Below are positions 25,847-34,815 of a DNA stretch of 64,000 nt, in pieces (position 1 is the first letter of the stretch; each line of letters opens with the position of its first letter). Source of the stretch: Litorimonas sp051251645 (GTDB taxonomy: Bacteria > Pseudomonadota > Alphaproteobacteria > Caulobacterales > Maricaulaceae); contig JBPOEY010000002.1 in the NCBI GenBank assembly GCA_051251645.1, positions 682,001 through 746,000 on the forward strand, given 5' to 3'. The translations under genes were made by a program, and so were the position numbers. The notes beneath the pieces were generated by a model. The model had not been told where the DNA came from. It saw only the letters and a program-made list of their open reading frames with translations, and did no database searches.

Positions 25847-27210
25847 AAAGCACCAATCCGATTACGGGCGCGACTGTGTGGGAGGGCGACGCCGCCTCCG
25901 CTGACGTCGTCACGAAAGCTGTAGCGACCGCGAGGGCCGCGTTTCACGATTATGCGCTCACGCCGCTCTCTGACCGCATCGCGATGATGGAACGCTGGGG
26001 CGAAGCGATTGTGGCGCGCAAGGAAGAGATCGCGCGCGCGATCTCTGACGAAATCGGCAAGCCCATGTGGGAAGCCCGCACCGAAGCGGGCGCGATGGCC
26101 GCGAAGGTTGCCCATTCGATTCGGGCGCAAGCGGAACGCGCGGGATCAAACCAGACGGACGCAATGAGCCTTAACCACCGTCCGCACGGCGTCATGGCTG
26201 TGTTCGGACCGTTTAATTTTCCGGGGCATTTGCCCAATGGTCATATCATTCCGGCGTTGCTCGCCGGGAATACGGTGGTGTTTAAACCCAGCGAATTGGC
26301 GCCGTCACTGGGCGATATTTTCGCCGAAATTGGTGCCGCTGCAGGCTTACCGACCGATGTTTTCAACATTATTCAGGGTGGCCGCGACACAGGGGCCGCT
26401 TTGCTGGACGCTGATATTGACGGGCTGCTGTTTACGGGCAGTGCAGGCACGGGCACTTACTTCCACAAACATTTCGCCGGTCGGCCCAACGTTATTCTCG
26501 CGCTCGAAATGGGCGGCAATAATCCGCTGATTATTCATGACGCGGCGGACGTGGATGCGGCGGCGGATATCGCCACGGTCTCCGCCTTCATCTCGGCCGG
26601 GCAACGCTGTTCCTGCGCGCGGCGGTTGATCCTGCCGACAGGCGCATTTGGCGATGCGGTGTTGGATAAGATCACAGCCAAGATTGCGTCGATGAGCATC
26701 GGCGCGCCTGATGACGACGTGTTCATCGGATCTGTTGTGTCCGAAGATGCAGCGAAAGCGGCCATCGCGTTTGAAGCGGACCTCGTGTCTCGCGGAGGGC
26801 GGCCACTCGTCGCCTTAGATCAGAATGGGGCCTACCTGCGACCCGGTCTGATGGATGTGACCGATGCGGATGTCCCGGACGAAGAAATCTTCGCGCCCTT
26901 CCTGCAAGTGGTCCGCCTTGACGGGCTCGACGCGCAAATCGCGGCGGCGAATGACACGCGGTTTGGCTTGGCGGCCGGGCTTGTTAGTGATGACGCGGAC
27001 CTCTGGGACTATGCGCGCCCACGTCTGCGCGCCGGGATCGTGAACTGGAATAAGCCGACGACGGGCGCGGCCAGCTCCATGCCGTTTGGCGGGCCGGGAC
27101 TGTCGGGGAACTTTCGCCCAGGCGCTTATTATGCGGCTGACTATTGCGCCTGGCCGCAGGCGAGCCAGATTGCATCCGTTCCGGCGTCTCCGGCCATACC
27201 AAATTATTAG
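25843..27210 (+). CDS. astD: Succinylglutamic semialdehyde dehydrogenase
   Basis: A 455-residue NAD-dependent aldehyde dehydrogenase that oxidises succinylglutamate semialdehyde to succinylglutamate. Catalytic C256 lies in SAGQRCSCARRL, general base E222 in LEMGGNNP, and the cofactor site at LLFTGSAGTG. The AstD-specific start (NPITGATVWEG) and PFGGPGLSGNFRPGAYYAADYC ending are present. It ends the operon; astC and astE are not in the window. Confidence 0.96.
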   Translation: MKSTNPITGATVWEGDAASADVVTKAVATARAAFHDYALTPLSDRIAMMERWGEAIVARKEEIARAISDEIGKPMWEARTEAGAMAAKVAHSIRAQAERAGSNQTDAMSLNHRPHGVMAVFGPFNFPGHLPNGHIIPALLAGNTVVFKPSELAPSLGDIFAEIGAAAGLPTDVFNIIQGGRDTGAALLDADIDGLLFTGSAGTGTYFHKHFAGRPNVILALEMGGNNPLIIHDAADVDAAADIATVSAFISAGQRCSCARRLILPTGAFGDAVLDKITAKIASMSIGAPDDDVFIGSVVSEDAAKAAIAFEADLVSRGGRPLVALDQNGAYLRPGLMDVTDADVPDEEIFAPFLQVVRLDGLDAQIAAANDTRFGLAAGLVSDDADLWDYARPRLRAGIVNWNKPTTGAASSMPFGGPGLSGNFRPGAYYAADYCAWPQASQIASVPASPAIPNY

Positions 27211-27339
27211 CCTGGATTACGCTGCTTCATCAACCCTCCGAGCGATCTTACAACGGTCTCGGCGCGTGATAAGGTTGAAACTTGCGAGCGCGTCTCGGTC
27301 TTGATAATGAGACGCAAAATTACGCACGAGGATCTCCCG

Positions 27340-27894
27340 ATGAACACAGTCAAAGCCCGGCGCATTTTAGTCAATTTGCATCTGATTTTTGCGGGCTTGA
27401 TGGCCCCGGCCTTTTTACTAGTCGCGGTTTCGGGGGGGCTCTATCTGCTGAATATCAAAGGAACGACCACCGATACGCCTGTTGCCCTTGCCGACGGCGC
27501 AGCGCTGGACTTCAAAAGCGGCACGATAGAAGCCGACGTCCGCGCGTTATTGCTCCGGAGCGACATTGATCACGATTTCGAATATATTCGGGATCGGGGC
27601 AGCACAATTGAACTGCGGCCAACCTCGCGGACCTATTTGTCTCTGTCGCAAACGCCTGACGGTCTGAGCGCCACCCGTCATGTTCCAGACCTGCAAAAAT
27701 CAATGATGGAGCTGCACAAGGGCCACGGCCCAACACTTTTCAAACTCTATCAGAAATTCGTAGCGATCTTGTTGATCGGGGTAGTGTTCGGTGGGGTGCT
27801 AGTCGGATTATTGGCGAAGGCTTACCGGGGGAAAACGATTATATGTCTAGCTATGGGAACGGTTCTATTCTTGTTCTTGGCGCTTTTTGCGTGA
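27340..27894 (+). CDS. PepSY-associated-like membrane protein
   Basis: A 184-residue protein with a hydrophobic segment near residues 14-37 (LIFAGLMAPAFLLVAVSGGLYLL), a soluble loop of about 100 residues, then two helices at ~140-184. The ARRILVNLHLIFAG start and LHKGHGPTLFKLYQKFVAILL before the last helices recall PepSY-TM proteins, though smaller. The ATG at 27340 has GAGGA upstream and is preferred to an in-frame TTG at 27301. Function unknown. Confidence 0.65.
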   Translation: MNTVKARRILVNLHLIFAGLMAPAFLLVAVSGGLYLLNIKGTTTDTPVALADGAALDFKSGTIEADVRALLLRSDIDHDFEYIRDRGSTIELRPTSRTYLSLSQTPDGLSATRHVPDLQKSMMELHKGHGPTLFKLYQKFVAILLIGVVFGGVLVGLLAKAYRGKTIICLAMGTVLFLFLALFA

Positions 27895-28003
27895 CGGTAG
27901 GACCTTCGTCTGCTGTCTGACAGCTATCTAAGTATTAAGAATAAATTCCTTGAAACTCATCAATGTTCTCTCTATGTTCTATTTCAGAACAGAAGGAGTG
28001 ATC

Positions 28004-28249
28004 ATGATGAAACGCTATATCAATGTCGCTTATAAAGATCGGGACATGGCAAAGCGTTTGGGTGCGCGGTGGGATCCGTCGGTCAAACGCTGGTATTGTC
28101 CGCCGGGCTCTGTGTTGGCTAAGGCCTATGGGTGGCGCAAAGCGCCAGCGGCTGGTGTCGGGGCACCTGCGCACGTTTCTGCGTCTGTTGCGGCGAATTC
28201 CAATCGGGTTGCTTCACGCGGTAATCCTCAGCTCTCGCTTTTGGGTTGA
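28004..28249 (+). CDS. DUF5710-domain small protein
   Basis: An 81-residue protein that opens with the DUF5710 motif: KRYINVAYKDRDMAKRLGAR then WDPSVKRWYCPPG. The motif is found in plasmid and phage replication or primase-type proteins and as stand-alone small proteins; its role is not established. The rest is a low-complexity Ala/Val/Ser tail. An ideal AGAAGGAG ribosome site precedes the ATG at 28004, ruling out the longer frame from 27950. Confidence 0.75.
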   Translation: MMKRYINVAYKDRDMAKRLGARWDPSVKRWYCPPGSVLAKAYGWRKAPAAGVGAPAHVSASVAANSNRVASRGNPQLSLLG

Positions 28250-28495
28250 TAGATTAATGAGGCGACCGCGAGACGTATGGTTGCGCATATTTTGGTAACG
28301 TTCCGGCCATGAAATGACGCAACCCTATAAACGAGGTCTATTCTTTGCCTTAGTTTAAAGGTGGTGTGTAAAAACGTTTAGTTTCTGCAATTCATTTTCA
28401 TTCTAAGGCCGGAAGCTCTTGCGGAATCATTTTGCGAGTGAAAGTGTAGCTTTGGTATAATTTATCCTTTGATTTCATTTTACGGTTGCCAAGAC
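28250..28495. other. Intergenic region before the Crp/Fnr-type gene
   Basis: About 245 bp of AT-rich DNA with no coding sequence and no clear terminator or operator. Confidence 0.4.
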
Positions 28496-29269
28496 ATGAC
28501 AACTCCGGACGATAACGCATATTCCGACCCTGTTCTGCGTCGTCTTCCTGTTGCGCTCGTTGACATTTTGGGGTTGTCCAACGCTGAACGGGTAACAGTG
28601 AATCAGGGTCGCAGTATGATCCCCGATGGGCAGGACTTTAACGCTGTCTTCCTAATTTCAGAGGGATGGGCGGTCTCTAAATTGGCGATCAATACGGGGG
28701 ACACGCAAATCTTAAACATTCTTGGTCCCGGCAGTTTTGCAGGGATCAGCCGCATAGATGATGCGAGCCTAAGCGATTACTCCGCGGTCGCTTTGGAGGA
28801 TATTTGGGCTTATAAAATTGATCTTTACGCGCTTCAATCGATCTGTTCGAAGGATGAAACATTGTCGCGTTGGCTGTCCGATTTACTGGTGCGGCGCATA
28901 CAAAGAACACAACGCCATTTGACGGCTCTGGGCCAGCTGCCCGCCCGGGGGCGCTTGGCCTTTATGATGTTACGCATTTTGGATGTCGCCCAGCAAACAG
29001 GTCATTCTGCTATTGGCGAAACTATCCGGTTGCCAATGACGCAAGAAGAAATTGGGAATATGCTCGGCTTAACCAATGTCTCCATTTCCAAGATGATGAG
29101 TGCTTTGCGTAAAGATGGGCTGATTGACTATGGCCGCAATCGTATCGTCATCCATAATGTAAAAGCCCTCTCTGAGCTTTGTGGTATGGAGATGGCAGAC
29201 ATTCCAGCAACGGCTCCCTTCGCAAAATATGAAGTCTTAAAGGCGCCCGCGGTGTCACTGCGGCAATAA
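28496..29269 (+). CDS. Crp/Fnr-family transcriptional regulator
   Basis: About 257 residues. The N-terminal half is a cyclic-nucleotide-type beta barrel (FLISEGWAVSKLAINTGDTQILNILGPGSFAG); the C-terminal winged helix is Crp-type (IRLPMTQEEIGNMLGLTNVSISKMMSALRKDGLI). No Fnr-like N-terminal cysteine cluster is seen, so an oxygen-sensing [4Fe-4S] role is unlikely. The start could also be TTG at 28469. Target unknown. It converges on the endonuclease/phosphatase gene. Confidence 0.9.
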   Translation: MTTPDDNAYSDPVLRRLPVALVDILGLSNAERVTVNQGRSMIPDGQDFNAVFLISEGWAVSKLAINTGDTQILNILGPGSFAGISRIDDASLSDYSAVALEDIWAYKIDLYALQSICSKDETLSRWLSDLLVRRIQRTQRHLTALGQLPARGRLAFMMLRILDVAQQTGHSAIGETIRLPMTQEEIGNMLGLTNVSISKMMSALRKDGLIDYGRNRIVIHNVKALSELCGMEMADIPATAPFAKYEVLKAPAVSLRQ

Positions 29270-29303
29270 GCTTCGCGTTCTCGCGGGCTGCAATCGCGTA
29301 TAG

Positions 29304-30068
29304 TCAGTCTTGGTAGCTGGAAAATTTGAATTCTGCTGAAACAGGGCGGTGGTCAGAATAGTCGACGTCCTCGACCAAGACTTCATGCTCATAGGCCTTA
29401 TCATCGCTCAAAATATGGTCGAGCGCTTGTCGGGGGGCCCAAGATGGGTAAGTCTTATGGATCCCGGCTGTGAGCGGTCGTATCTCGCATATCTCAGATA
29501 GCCGTTTCATCGGCACAGACTTCGCGCCGCAATTGAAATCGCCACAAACAATCCGTCTGGCTCGCCCATAGCGTGGTAAATTCATGTGATCCGCAAGGAA
29601 CTCAACTTGTTGAATTTGGTCGGCTAACCCCAGCGACAGGTGAACACAGGCGATAATCGTCGCGGGGTCCATATCAAGCTCAACCACCAAGGCCCCGCGC
29701 CCGCCCATACGGCCGGGTAATTTTAGATCCTCATAGGATTTTATCCGTACGCGCGATAGGATTGCGTTACCGTGACGGGAGATCGCGCGCACGGCGCGAT
29801 TTTCCTGATAGACATGATGGGGGTGGAGACTGGTTTCTCGCAACAGGTCGCCTTGATTGGAAAACCCTGCGCGTCGCCCCCCCGGATCAACTTCTTGCAA
29901 ACAGACCACGTCAAAACCTGCCAGAAACTTCCCAATGGACCGAAGCTGTTTTCGCTTAGATTTCGTCGAGAAAAGTTGATGGTGAGCCCGAGAGATATAA
30001 TGATGGGCGCGTTGAGTGCCAATGCCTGCTTGAATGTTGTAAGACAGGATAGAAAAGGTCTGGTTCAT
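29304..30068 (-). CDS. Endonuclease/exonuclease/phosphatase family protein
   Basis: A 254-residue EEP-fold hydrolase. Motifs appear in order: LSYNIQAGIG, VVCLQEVD (metal Glu), ILSRVRI, CVHLSLGLADQ, VCGDFNC (Asp/Asn pair), LDHILS and YSDHRPVSAEF (catalytic Asp-His). Members cleave DNA, phospholipid heads or inositol phosphates. It is divergent from a cardiolipin synthase-lipid kinase-phosphoesterase operon, which makes a lipid or phosphodiester substrate plausible but not shown. Confidence 0.88.
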   Translation of the reverse strand: MNQTFSILSYNIQAGIGTQRAHHYISRAHHQLFSTKSKRKQLRSIGKFLAGFDVVCLQEVDPGGRRAGFSNQGDLLRETSLHPHHVYQENRAVRAISRHGNAILSRVRIKSYEDLKLPGRMGGRGALVVELDMDPATIIACVHLSLGLADQIQQVEFLADHMNLPRYGRARRIVCGDFNCGAKSVPMKRLSEICEIRPLTAGIHKTYPSWAPRQALDHILSDDKAYEHEVLVEDVDYSDHRPVSAEFKFSSYQD

Positions 30069-30198
30069 TGTTCTTGTATGACCGCCTTTATATAAATTGT
30101 ATCATAAGGTGTGAACTGTAAGGAACCCGCAACCCTCTTAGCCGTTCCATGAAGTGTCAGAAGATGCATTACGCAGCTGTCAGGGCCGGGGAAAGAAT

Positions 30199-31662
30199 AT
30201 GCTACCAACGAGCCCAGTATTTATACTTGCGCACACAATTGTGACTCTCACGCTTTCACTGATTATCATTAGTCGACGCATCAATGTATCAACAACATTG
30301 TCTTGGGTCATCGTTTTGTCGGTCCTGCCTGTGGCGGGGCCGGTCCTCTATTTCTTGTTTGGTAGTCAATCGCTGGGTCGGAAGCGGGATAAGGCTGGTT
30401 GGTCGATCCGCAAACATTATCAAAAAGACTTTGGTATTGGGAAACGCCGCGTTGATCGCAGCGAACTGCCGGTTGCTGAATATCTTCAAGATCTGTCATG
30501 GATGTTATCACTGCAGACAGGTTTTTTTCCAGCCGCAGGCAATCGCTACAAACTCTTTAGCGAATCTCCGCCTTTGATTGCCGCCATCGTTGACGATATC
30601 GATGCGGCACAGGAAAGCGTTTATCTAGAGTTCTATATTGTCGAGCCGAAAGGGTCGATCATTAAGGTTTTGGAAGCCCTAGAACGGTCGGCAGAGCGTG
30701 GGGTTGATACGCGGTTGATGGTTGATGACATTGGCGGACGTCCCTTTTTCAAATCAGACTGGGAGGAGCGGTTATCCAAGGCCGGGGTCGATGTCGTCCG
30801 GTCCTTGTCTGTCAGCCCAATTAAGGCGTTTTCAAAACGAACCGACTTGCGTAACCATCGCAAGCTAATCGTCATTGATCAGGATATCGGCTATACGGGC
30901 AGTTACAATTTGACCGACCCCATAGAGTTCAAACAAGGACAGGGTTACGGCGAATGGGTTGATGTGATGGTGCGGTTGGAAGGCCACATCGTCTCATCTC
31001 TGTCTTGTGTCTTTAACACCGATTATATTTTTGACAGTCAGGGCATGGATTATACGAAAGCCGATTTGGCAGAATTGTCGGACGACGGGGAACATACCCC
31101 CGAATATTCCGAAGGCGCGGTCATGCAATTGGTTCCATCGGGGCCCGAAATGCAGACATCTGTCATTCATGAACTCATCGCTGCGTCCATTTTCGGTGCG
31201 CGGCAGAGCGTAACTGTCGTCACCCCCTATTTTGTTCCGGATGAAACCATACAATTAGCTCTCATCAATGCTGCGCATCGGGGTGTCCGGGTTCGACTGA
31301 TCGTGCCGAAACGTGTGGATTCGATTATGGCGAGACACGCGGGCGAAAGCACATTTGACAATCTGATTAACGCCGGCATCGGCGTGTACCGTTTCACACG
31401 CGGCATGCTGCATACCAAGCTCGTACAAATCGATGATCAGATGACCCTGATCGGGACGGCGAATGTCGATATGCGGAGCTTCTATTTGAATTTGGAAATG
31501 ACGCTCTGCGTTTATGATACCGAATTTGCGGCAAAAACAAATCTCTTAGTCGAACAATATATTCAAGGCTCAGAAATCCTTGATCCTGAGAAATGGAAAA
31601 CTCGAGGGCCAGGCCTTCGTTGGAAAGAAAACATCCTCCGTCTTGCGAGTCCCCTGTTATGA
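30199..31662 (+). CDS. cls: Cardiolipin synthase (phospholipase D superfamily)
   Basis: A 487-residue membrane enzyme that joins phosphatidylglycerols (or PG and PE) into cardiolipin. Two N-terminal helices (residues ~5-55) are followed by two PLD motifs: NHRKLIVID (H220, K222, D227) with GYTGSYNLTD, and LHTKLVQID (H405, K407, D412) with GTANVDMRSF. The ATG at 30199 follows a GGGGAAAG ribosome site; an upstream GTG at 30154 is less likely. Its stop overlaps the lipid kinase start (ATGA). Confidence 0.93.
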   Translation: MLPTSPVFILAHTIVTLTLSLIIISRRINVSTTLSWVIVLSVLPVAGPVLYFLFGSQSLGRKRDKAGWSIRKHYQKDFGIGKRRVDRSELPVAEYLQDLSWMLSLQTGFFPAAGNRYKLFSESPPLIAAIVDDIDAAQESVYLEFYIVEPKGSIIKVLEALERSAERGVDTRLMVDDIGGRPFFKSDWEERLSKAGVDVVRSLSVSPIKAFSKRTDLRNHRKLIVIDQDIGYTGSYNLTDPIEFKQGQGYGEWVDVMVRLEGHIVSSLSCVFNTDYIFDSQGMDYTKADLAELSDDGEHTPEYSEGAVMQLVPSGPEMQTSVIHELIAASIFGARQSVTVVTPYFVPDETIQLALINAAHRGVRVRLIVPKRVDSIMARHAGESTFDNLINAGIGVYRFTRGMLHTKLVQIDDQMTLIGTANVDMRSFYLNLEMTLCVYDTEFAAKTNLLVEQYIQGSEILDPEKWKTRGPGLRWKENILRLASPLL

Positions 31663-32579
31663 TATCCTCACACAGTTCAAAAAAACCTGTCGTCTTGACG
31701 AATTTATCGTCGTCATCTTCGGATGATCTATCAGGCGCATTTGCGTCAATATTCGAACGTTATGGGTATAAACACCCAGAACAATTTGTGGGCCAATCCG
31801 CCGACATGGGCGCAATGATGGATAAAATGCGGGCGGCCCAGGGTGACCTGCTGGTCTCCTATGGCGGGGACGGGACGGCGGCTGCCGTGGCGTCAATCGC
31901 GCGAGAACAAAATGTGCCGTTTATTGCTCTGCCCGGCGGCACCATGAATATGTTGATGCTCGGTCTATATGGGTCCGATGTTTGGGAAGACTGTTTGATG
32001 CGAGGTCTAGCCTGCGCCAAAGCGCGCCCCATGACGGCGGGCATCGTGCGTGACGAAGAGGGCCAGACCGGGACATTTCTAGTGGGCGCGATGTTCGGAA
32101 AACCGACTCAAATGAGTGAGGCGCGCGAGGAACTACGCGAAGGCCAATTTGTTGAGGCAGCAAAGGGCGCAATAGACGCGATGAAGGCCACGTCCGAAGC
32201 CTCGTCAATCAAGATCGCCGTCAATGAGGCAGGGTATGACGGTCGGTCATTAGAACTGATCAATGTCACATGTCCCTTCATGGACGGGGATGCGCTGAAA
32301 CCAGATCAGCTTGATCTGACTCTGTTCGAAACGGTCACAGGCGGTAGCGCCATATCCCTTGGCTTTGCCGCCTTGCTTGGGAATCTCCGCCAGAGCCAAG
32401 CGGTTGAGACCGTTCAGACACCTCAATTTCGCCTTCATACGGGCGGGACAATTGATGCCTTGCTGGATGGTGAGCCGTATATACTCAAAGGTGAAGTTAC
32501 GGTCGAAATTGACACGGCCCACGGTCTTGTCTTGGCGCCTTGGCCTGCCATGGCTTCGACGAAACATCCATCGACATAG
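31659..32579 (+). CDS. Diacylglycerol/sphingosine kinase-family protein
   Basis: A 306-residue DAGK-catalytic-domain protein. The nucleotide loop SYGGDGTAAAVASI and the PGGTMNMLMLGLYG motif match the family (GGDGT; PLGTxND-like). It phosphorylates a lipid alcohol; the acceptor is unknown. The start ATG overlaps the cls stop by four bases, and the next gene starts 7 bp after it ends, so cls, this kinase and the metallophosphoesterase form one lipid-phosphate operon. Confidence 0.88.
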   Translation: MISSHSSKKPVVLTNLSSSSSDDLSGAFASIFERYGYKHPEQFVGQSADMGAMMDKMRAAQGDLLVSYGGDGTAAAVASIAREQNVPFIALPGGTMNMLMLGLYGSDVWEDCLMRGLACAKARPMTAGIVRDEEGQTGTFLVGAMFGKPTQMSEAREELREGQFVEAAKGAIDAMKATSEASSIKIAVNEAGYDGRSLELINVTCPFMDGDALKPDQLDLTLFETVTGGSAISLGFAALLGNLRQSQAVETVQTPQFRLHTGGTIDALLDGEPYILKGEVTVEIDTAHGLVLAPWPAMASTKHPST

Positions 32580-32586
32580 GTCGTTC

Positions 32587-33438
32587 ATGACGTCAATTTT
32601 ACATTTTGCAGATATTCACTTTGGTGTCGAAGACGCGGCGGCACTCGCCCGTGTAGACGCCACTATTGAAAAACTTGCGCCAGATGTTTCCGTCATTTCT
32701 GGCGATATAACGCAGACAGGATCTGAAAGAGAATTTGCTGCTGCCGCAGACTGGATCGCAAACCTGACAGGACCCAAAATCATAACGGCGGGCAATCATG
32801 ATACGCCCATGTATGGTATCCTTGACCGCGTTCTCAAACCGTTTGATCGCTATGCGGAATATATCGCGCCCCACGATGCCGAGCTGTTCGAAGACGAAAA
32901 CGTCATTATCCAGTCCATGAATACGTCGCGCGGTGTGCAGATGAAACTGGACTGGTCTTTAGGGGTTGTGAACCTTGAGGATCTCGATGCAAAAATTGCC
33001 CGATTTACGCAAAGTGATTGGGGCAAGTTGCGATTTCTAAATGTTCATCACCCTTTCATTTACCCGCCTGAGTCGCCGTTACAAAAAGAGACGGATAATG
33101 GCCTAGAGGGGCTCAAGCGTCTGGCTGACGGAAATTGCGACGCCGTGCTCTCAGGTCATGTGCATATTCCTTTTGTTGTTGAGCGCGAACCAGGCGGAAG
33201 CGAGCTTCTGTCTGTTTCTGCCGGAACCTTGTCGACACGACGACGCGGTAATAAGCCGAGCTTCAATCATATTCAGGTGGACGCTGATGAGATAATTATC
33301 ACCATGATCGAATTTACAGGTGAGGAATATGTGCGGGCCGAGACATTTCGCAAACAGCGCAGCGAATTGTCAGCATGGCGCCGCGATGGCCATTACGCGA
33401 TACGCAAGGACGCGGCGGTGCTTAATACGCAGACGTGA
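32587..33438 (+). CDS. Calcineurin-like metallophosphoesterase
   Basis: A 283-residue phosphoesterase. The metal motifs appear in order: HFADIHFG, VISGDITQTG, TAGNHDTP, VHHPFI and LSGHVHIPF. The family includes CpdA, phosphodiesterases and lipid headgroup phosphatases. Its place as third gene of a cardiolipin synthase/lipid kinase operon suggests a lipid- or nucleotide-phosphate substrate. The ATG at 32587 starts just before the first motif. Confidence 0.9.
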   Translation: MTSILHFADIHFGVEDAAALARVDATIEKLAPDVSVISGDITQTGSEREFAAAADWIANLTGPKIITAGNHDTPMYGILDRVLKPFDRYAEYIAPHDAELFEDENVIIQSMNTSRGVQMKLDWSLGVVNLEDLDAKIARFTQSDWGKLRFLNVHHPFIYPPESPLQKETDNGLEGLKRLADGNCDAVLSGHVHIPFVVEREPGGSELLSVSAGTLSTRRRGNKPSFNHIQVDADEIIITMIEFTGEEYVRAETFRKQRSELSAWRRDGHYAIRKDAAVLNTQT

Positions 33439-33477
33439 GGTCGGAGGCGTAATTTCAGCGCATCTTAGCAAGGCATG

Positions 33478-33503
33478 AAAAAAGCGGCCCCGATGGAGCC
33501 GCT
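33478..33503 (-). terminator. rpmE: Rho-independent terminator after rpmE
   Basis: On the minus strand AGCGGC...GCCGCT (stem with inner GG/CC pairs) is followed by six T (complement of 33478-33483). The + strand also has a short T-rich tail, so it may serve the convergent phosphoesterase operon too. Confidence 0.8.
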
Positions 33504-33537
33504 TTTGTTGTTTTGGGGTCGACTGTGAGAGTGCGTG

Positions 33538-33753
33538 TTACGCAAAACCCTTAAACTTGTCTTTGAATTTCGATACGCGACCACGATCGGAAATGCGCGC
33601 TTCGCCGCCTGTCCAGGCTGGGTGCGTTTTCGGATCAATATCAAGCGATAGCGTATCGCCTTCTTTGCCCCATGTGGAGCGGGTCTCGTAAGTGCTGCCA
33701 TCGACCATTTTCACGGTGATGGTGTGGTAATCGGGATGTCCGTCGTTTTTCAT
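33538..33753 (-). CDS. rpmE: 50S ribosomal protein L31 (cysteine-free form)
   Basis: A 71-residue L31: MKNDGHPDYHTITVKMVDGS, RSTWGKEGD, DIDPKTHPAWTGG, then RVSKFKDKFKGF. It lacks all cysteines of the zinc-binding (C+) form, so it is a C- L31 that works without zinc. The ATG at 33753 matches the family start; the longer frame from 33798 does not. A clear terminator follows. Confidence 0.96.
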   Translation of the reverse strand: MKNDGHPDYHTITVKMVDGSTYETRSTWGKEGDTLSLDIDPKTHPAWTGGEARISDRGRVSKFKDKFKGFA

Positions 33754-33931
33754 GATGTCGTCTCTATGTTGGGTACGGCTTAACTTTAGCTGGTCCACCG
33801 CTCGGCGCGGCCTATATTGGGCTATGGCGATGGAATCAAGTCTTGGCGGCAGAGTTGAGATTATTCGTTTCTATGCAAAGAACTCGCCCGTGGTTTTAAC
33901 TGAGTTGCGAAAATTTATAAGACCCGCCATA

Positions 33932-34786
33932 ATGTTGGTAATGCGACCTCATTTGATCCTATCGTTCATCTTTGTCTTATGCGCTTGTCAGAGTGATATA
34001 GAGAGAATTGAAATTGAAAACCGGTTTGAGACGGTGTCGGAGGAGAGTGAGGCCGCCGAAATCAAAGAGCTTCGAACCTGTATCGACGATCCAGATTGTG
34101 CCACGCGCGAAAAGGCGACAGCCGAACTCGGCTTCATCATTTTGAGCAATGTTGAACAAAATGAATGCGAGTGGGGGGCTGATCAAAATGGTATGCTTGT
34201 GCCGGTCGCTTCAGATGGCAAGGCAGAGACGCTCGACCAAACACCCTCTATGTCATTGGATGAATGGGTTGCGCAGGGTCCAGATCATGCTCGACCGCTC
34301 CTGATTGAAGACAATTTTCTCAAACCCTACCAATATACTTGCGATTTTGACAATCAATCCGCCGAATTTCAGGAGGGCTATGACCTTCTAGTAGAAGCCA
34401 GTGCTGAAGGTCGCAAAGATGCCACAAATGAAATAGGTTCGCTCTATATCAATGACCCGGACTTATTCGACCTCGCTTATGCGCGCTCAATATTCGAACC
34501 CTGCAATGCAGCGGGCGGCGGCTTCTGCGCGTTTAATCTGGCCCGAATTGAAAGTCTAGAAGCGGACGATAATTGTGGGCGATGCTTAGGCTTGTTGCGT
34601 ATCGCCGCCGCCCGAACAGATGATAAGGGCATTCGGTTTATGTATGCCTTAGCGAAAAGCCGATTGGACCGGGGGGACGTTGTTGGTCGTGTGTTTTTTG
34701 GCCTAGATACTGATAGCGGAACGCAGAGTTATCTTGAAGAATTTGACACGCTGTTCCCGCGCCTCTCGCTAACAGCAGTTCCCTAA
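33932..34786 (+). CDS. Cysteine-rich lipoprotein of unknown function
   Basis: About 284 residues. The signal LILSFIFVLCAC ends with a lipobox (LCA-C), so it is a lipoprotein. The mature part is acidic, has many paired cysteines (TCIDDPDC, EPCNAAGGGFC, DNCGRCLG) and helical, Sel1/TPR-like stretches (YDLLVEASAEGRKDATNEIG). The start is ATG at 33932 or 33941; upstream frame from 33752 would overlap rpmE. Family not recognised. Confidence 0.65.
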   Translation: MLVMRPHLILSFIFVLCACQSDIERIEIENRFETVSEESEAAEIKELRTCIDDPDCATREKATAELGFIILSNVEQNECEWGADQNGMLVPVASDGKAETLDQTPSMSLDEWVAQGPDHARPLLIEDNFLKPYQYTCDFDNQSAEFQEGYDLLVEASAEGRKDATNEIGSLYINDPDLFDLAYARSIFEPCNAAGGGFCAFNLARIESLEADDNCGRCLGLLRIAAARTDDKGIRFMYALAKSRLDRGDVVGRVFFGLDTDSGTQSYLEEFDTLFPRLSLTAVP

Positions 34787-34815
34787 AAGAGCGGTTTTTA
34801 ACCCACCCGCTCTTT
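34786..34815. terminator. Terminator hairpin between convergent genes
   Basis: AAAGAGCGG (34786-34794) pairs perfectly with CCGCTCTTT (34807-34815). A-rich and T-rich flanks let it act in both directions. It overlaps the last codons of the inositol-monophosphatase-like gene. Confidence 0.6.

Noticed and set aside
28496..29269. Oxygen-sensing Fnr
   Set aside because: The N-terminal cysteine cluster for an iron-sulfur cluster is missing.
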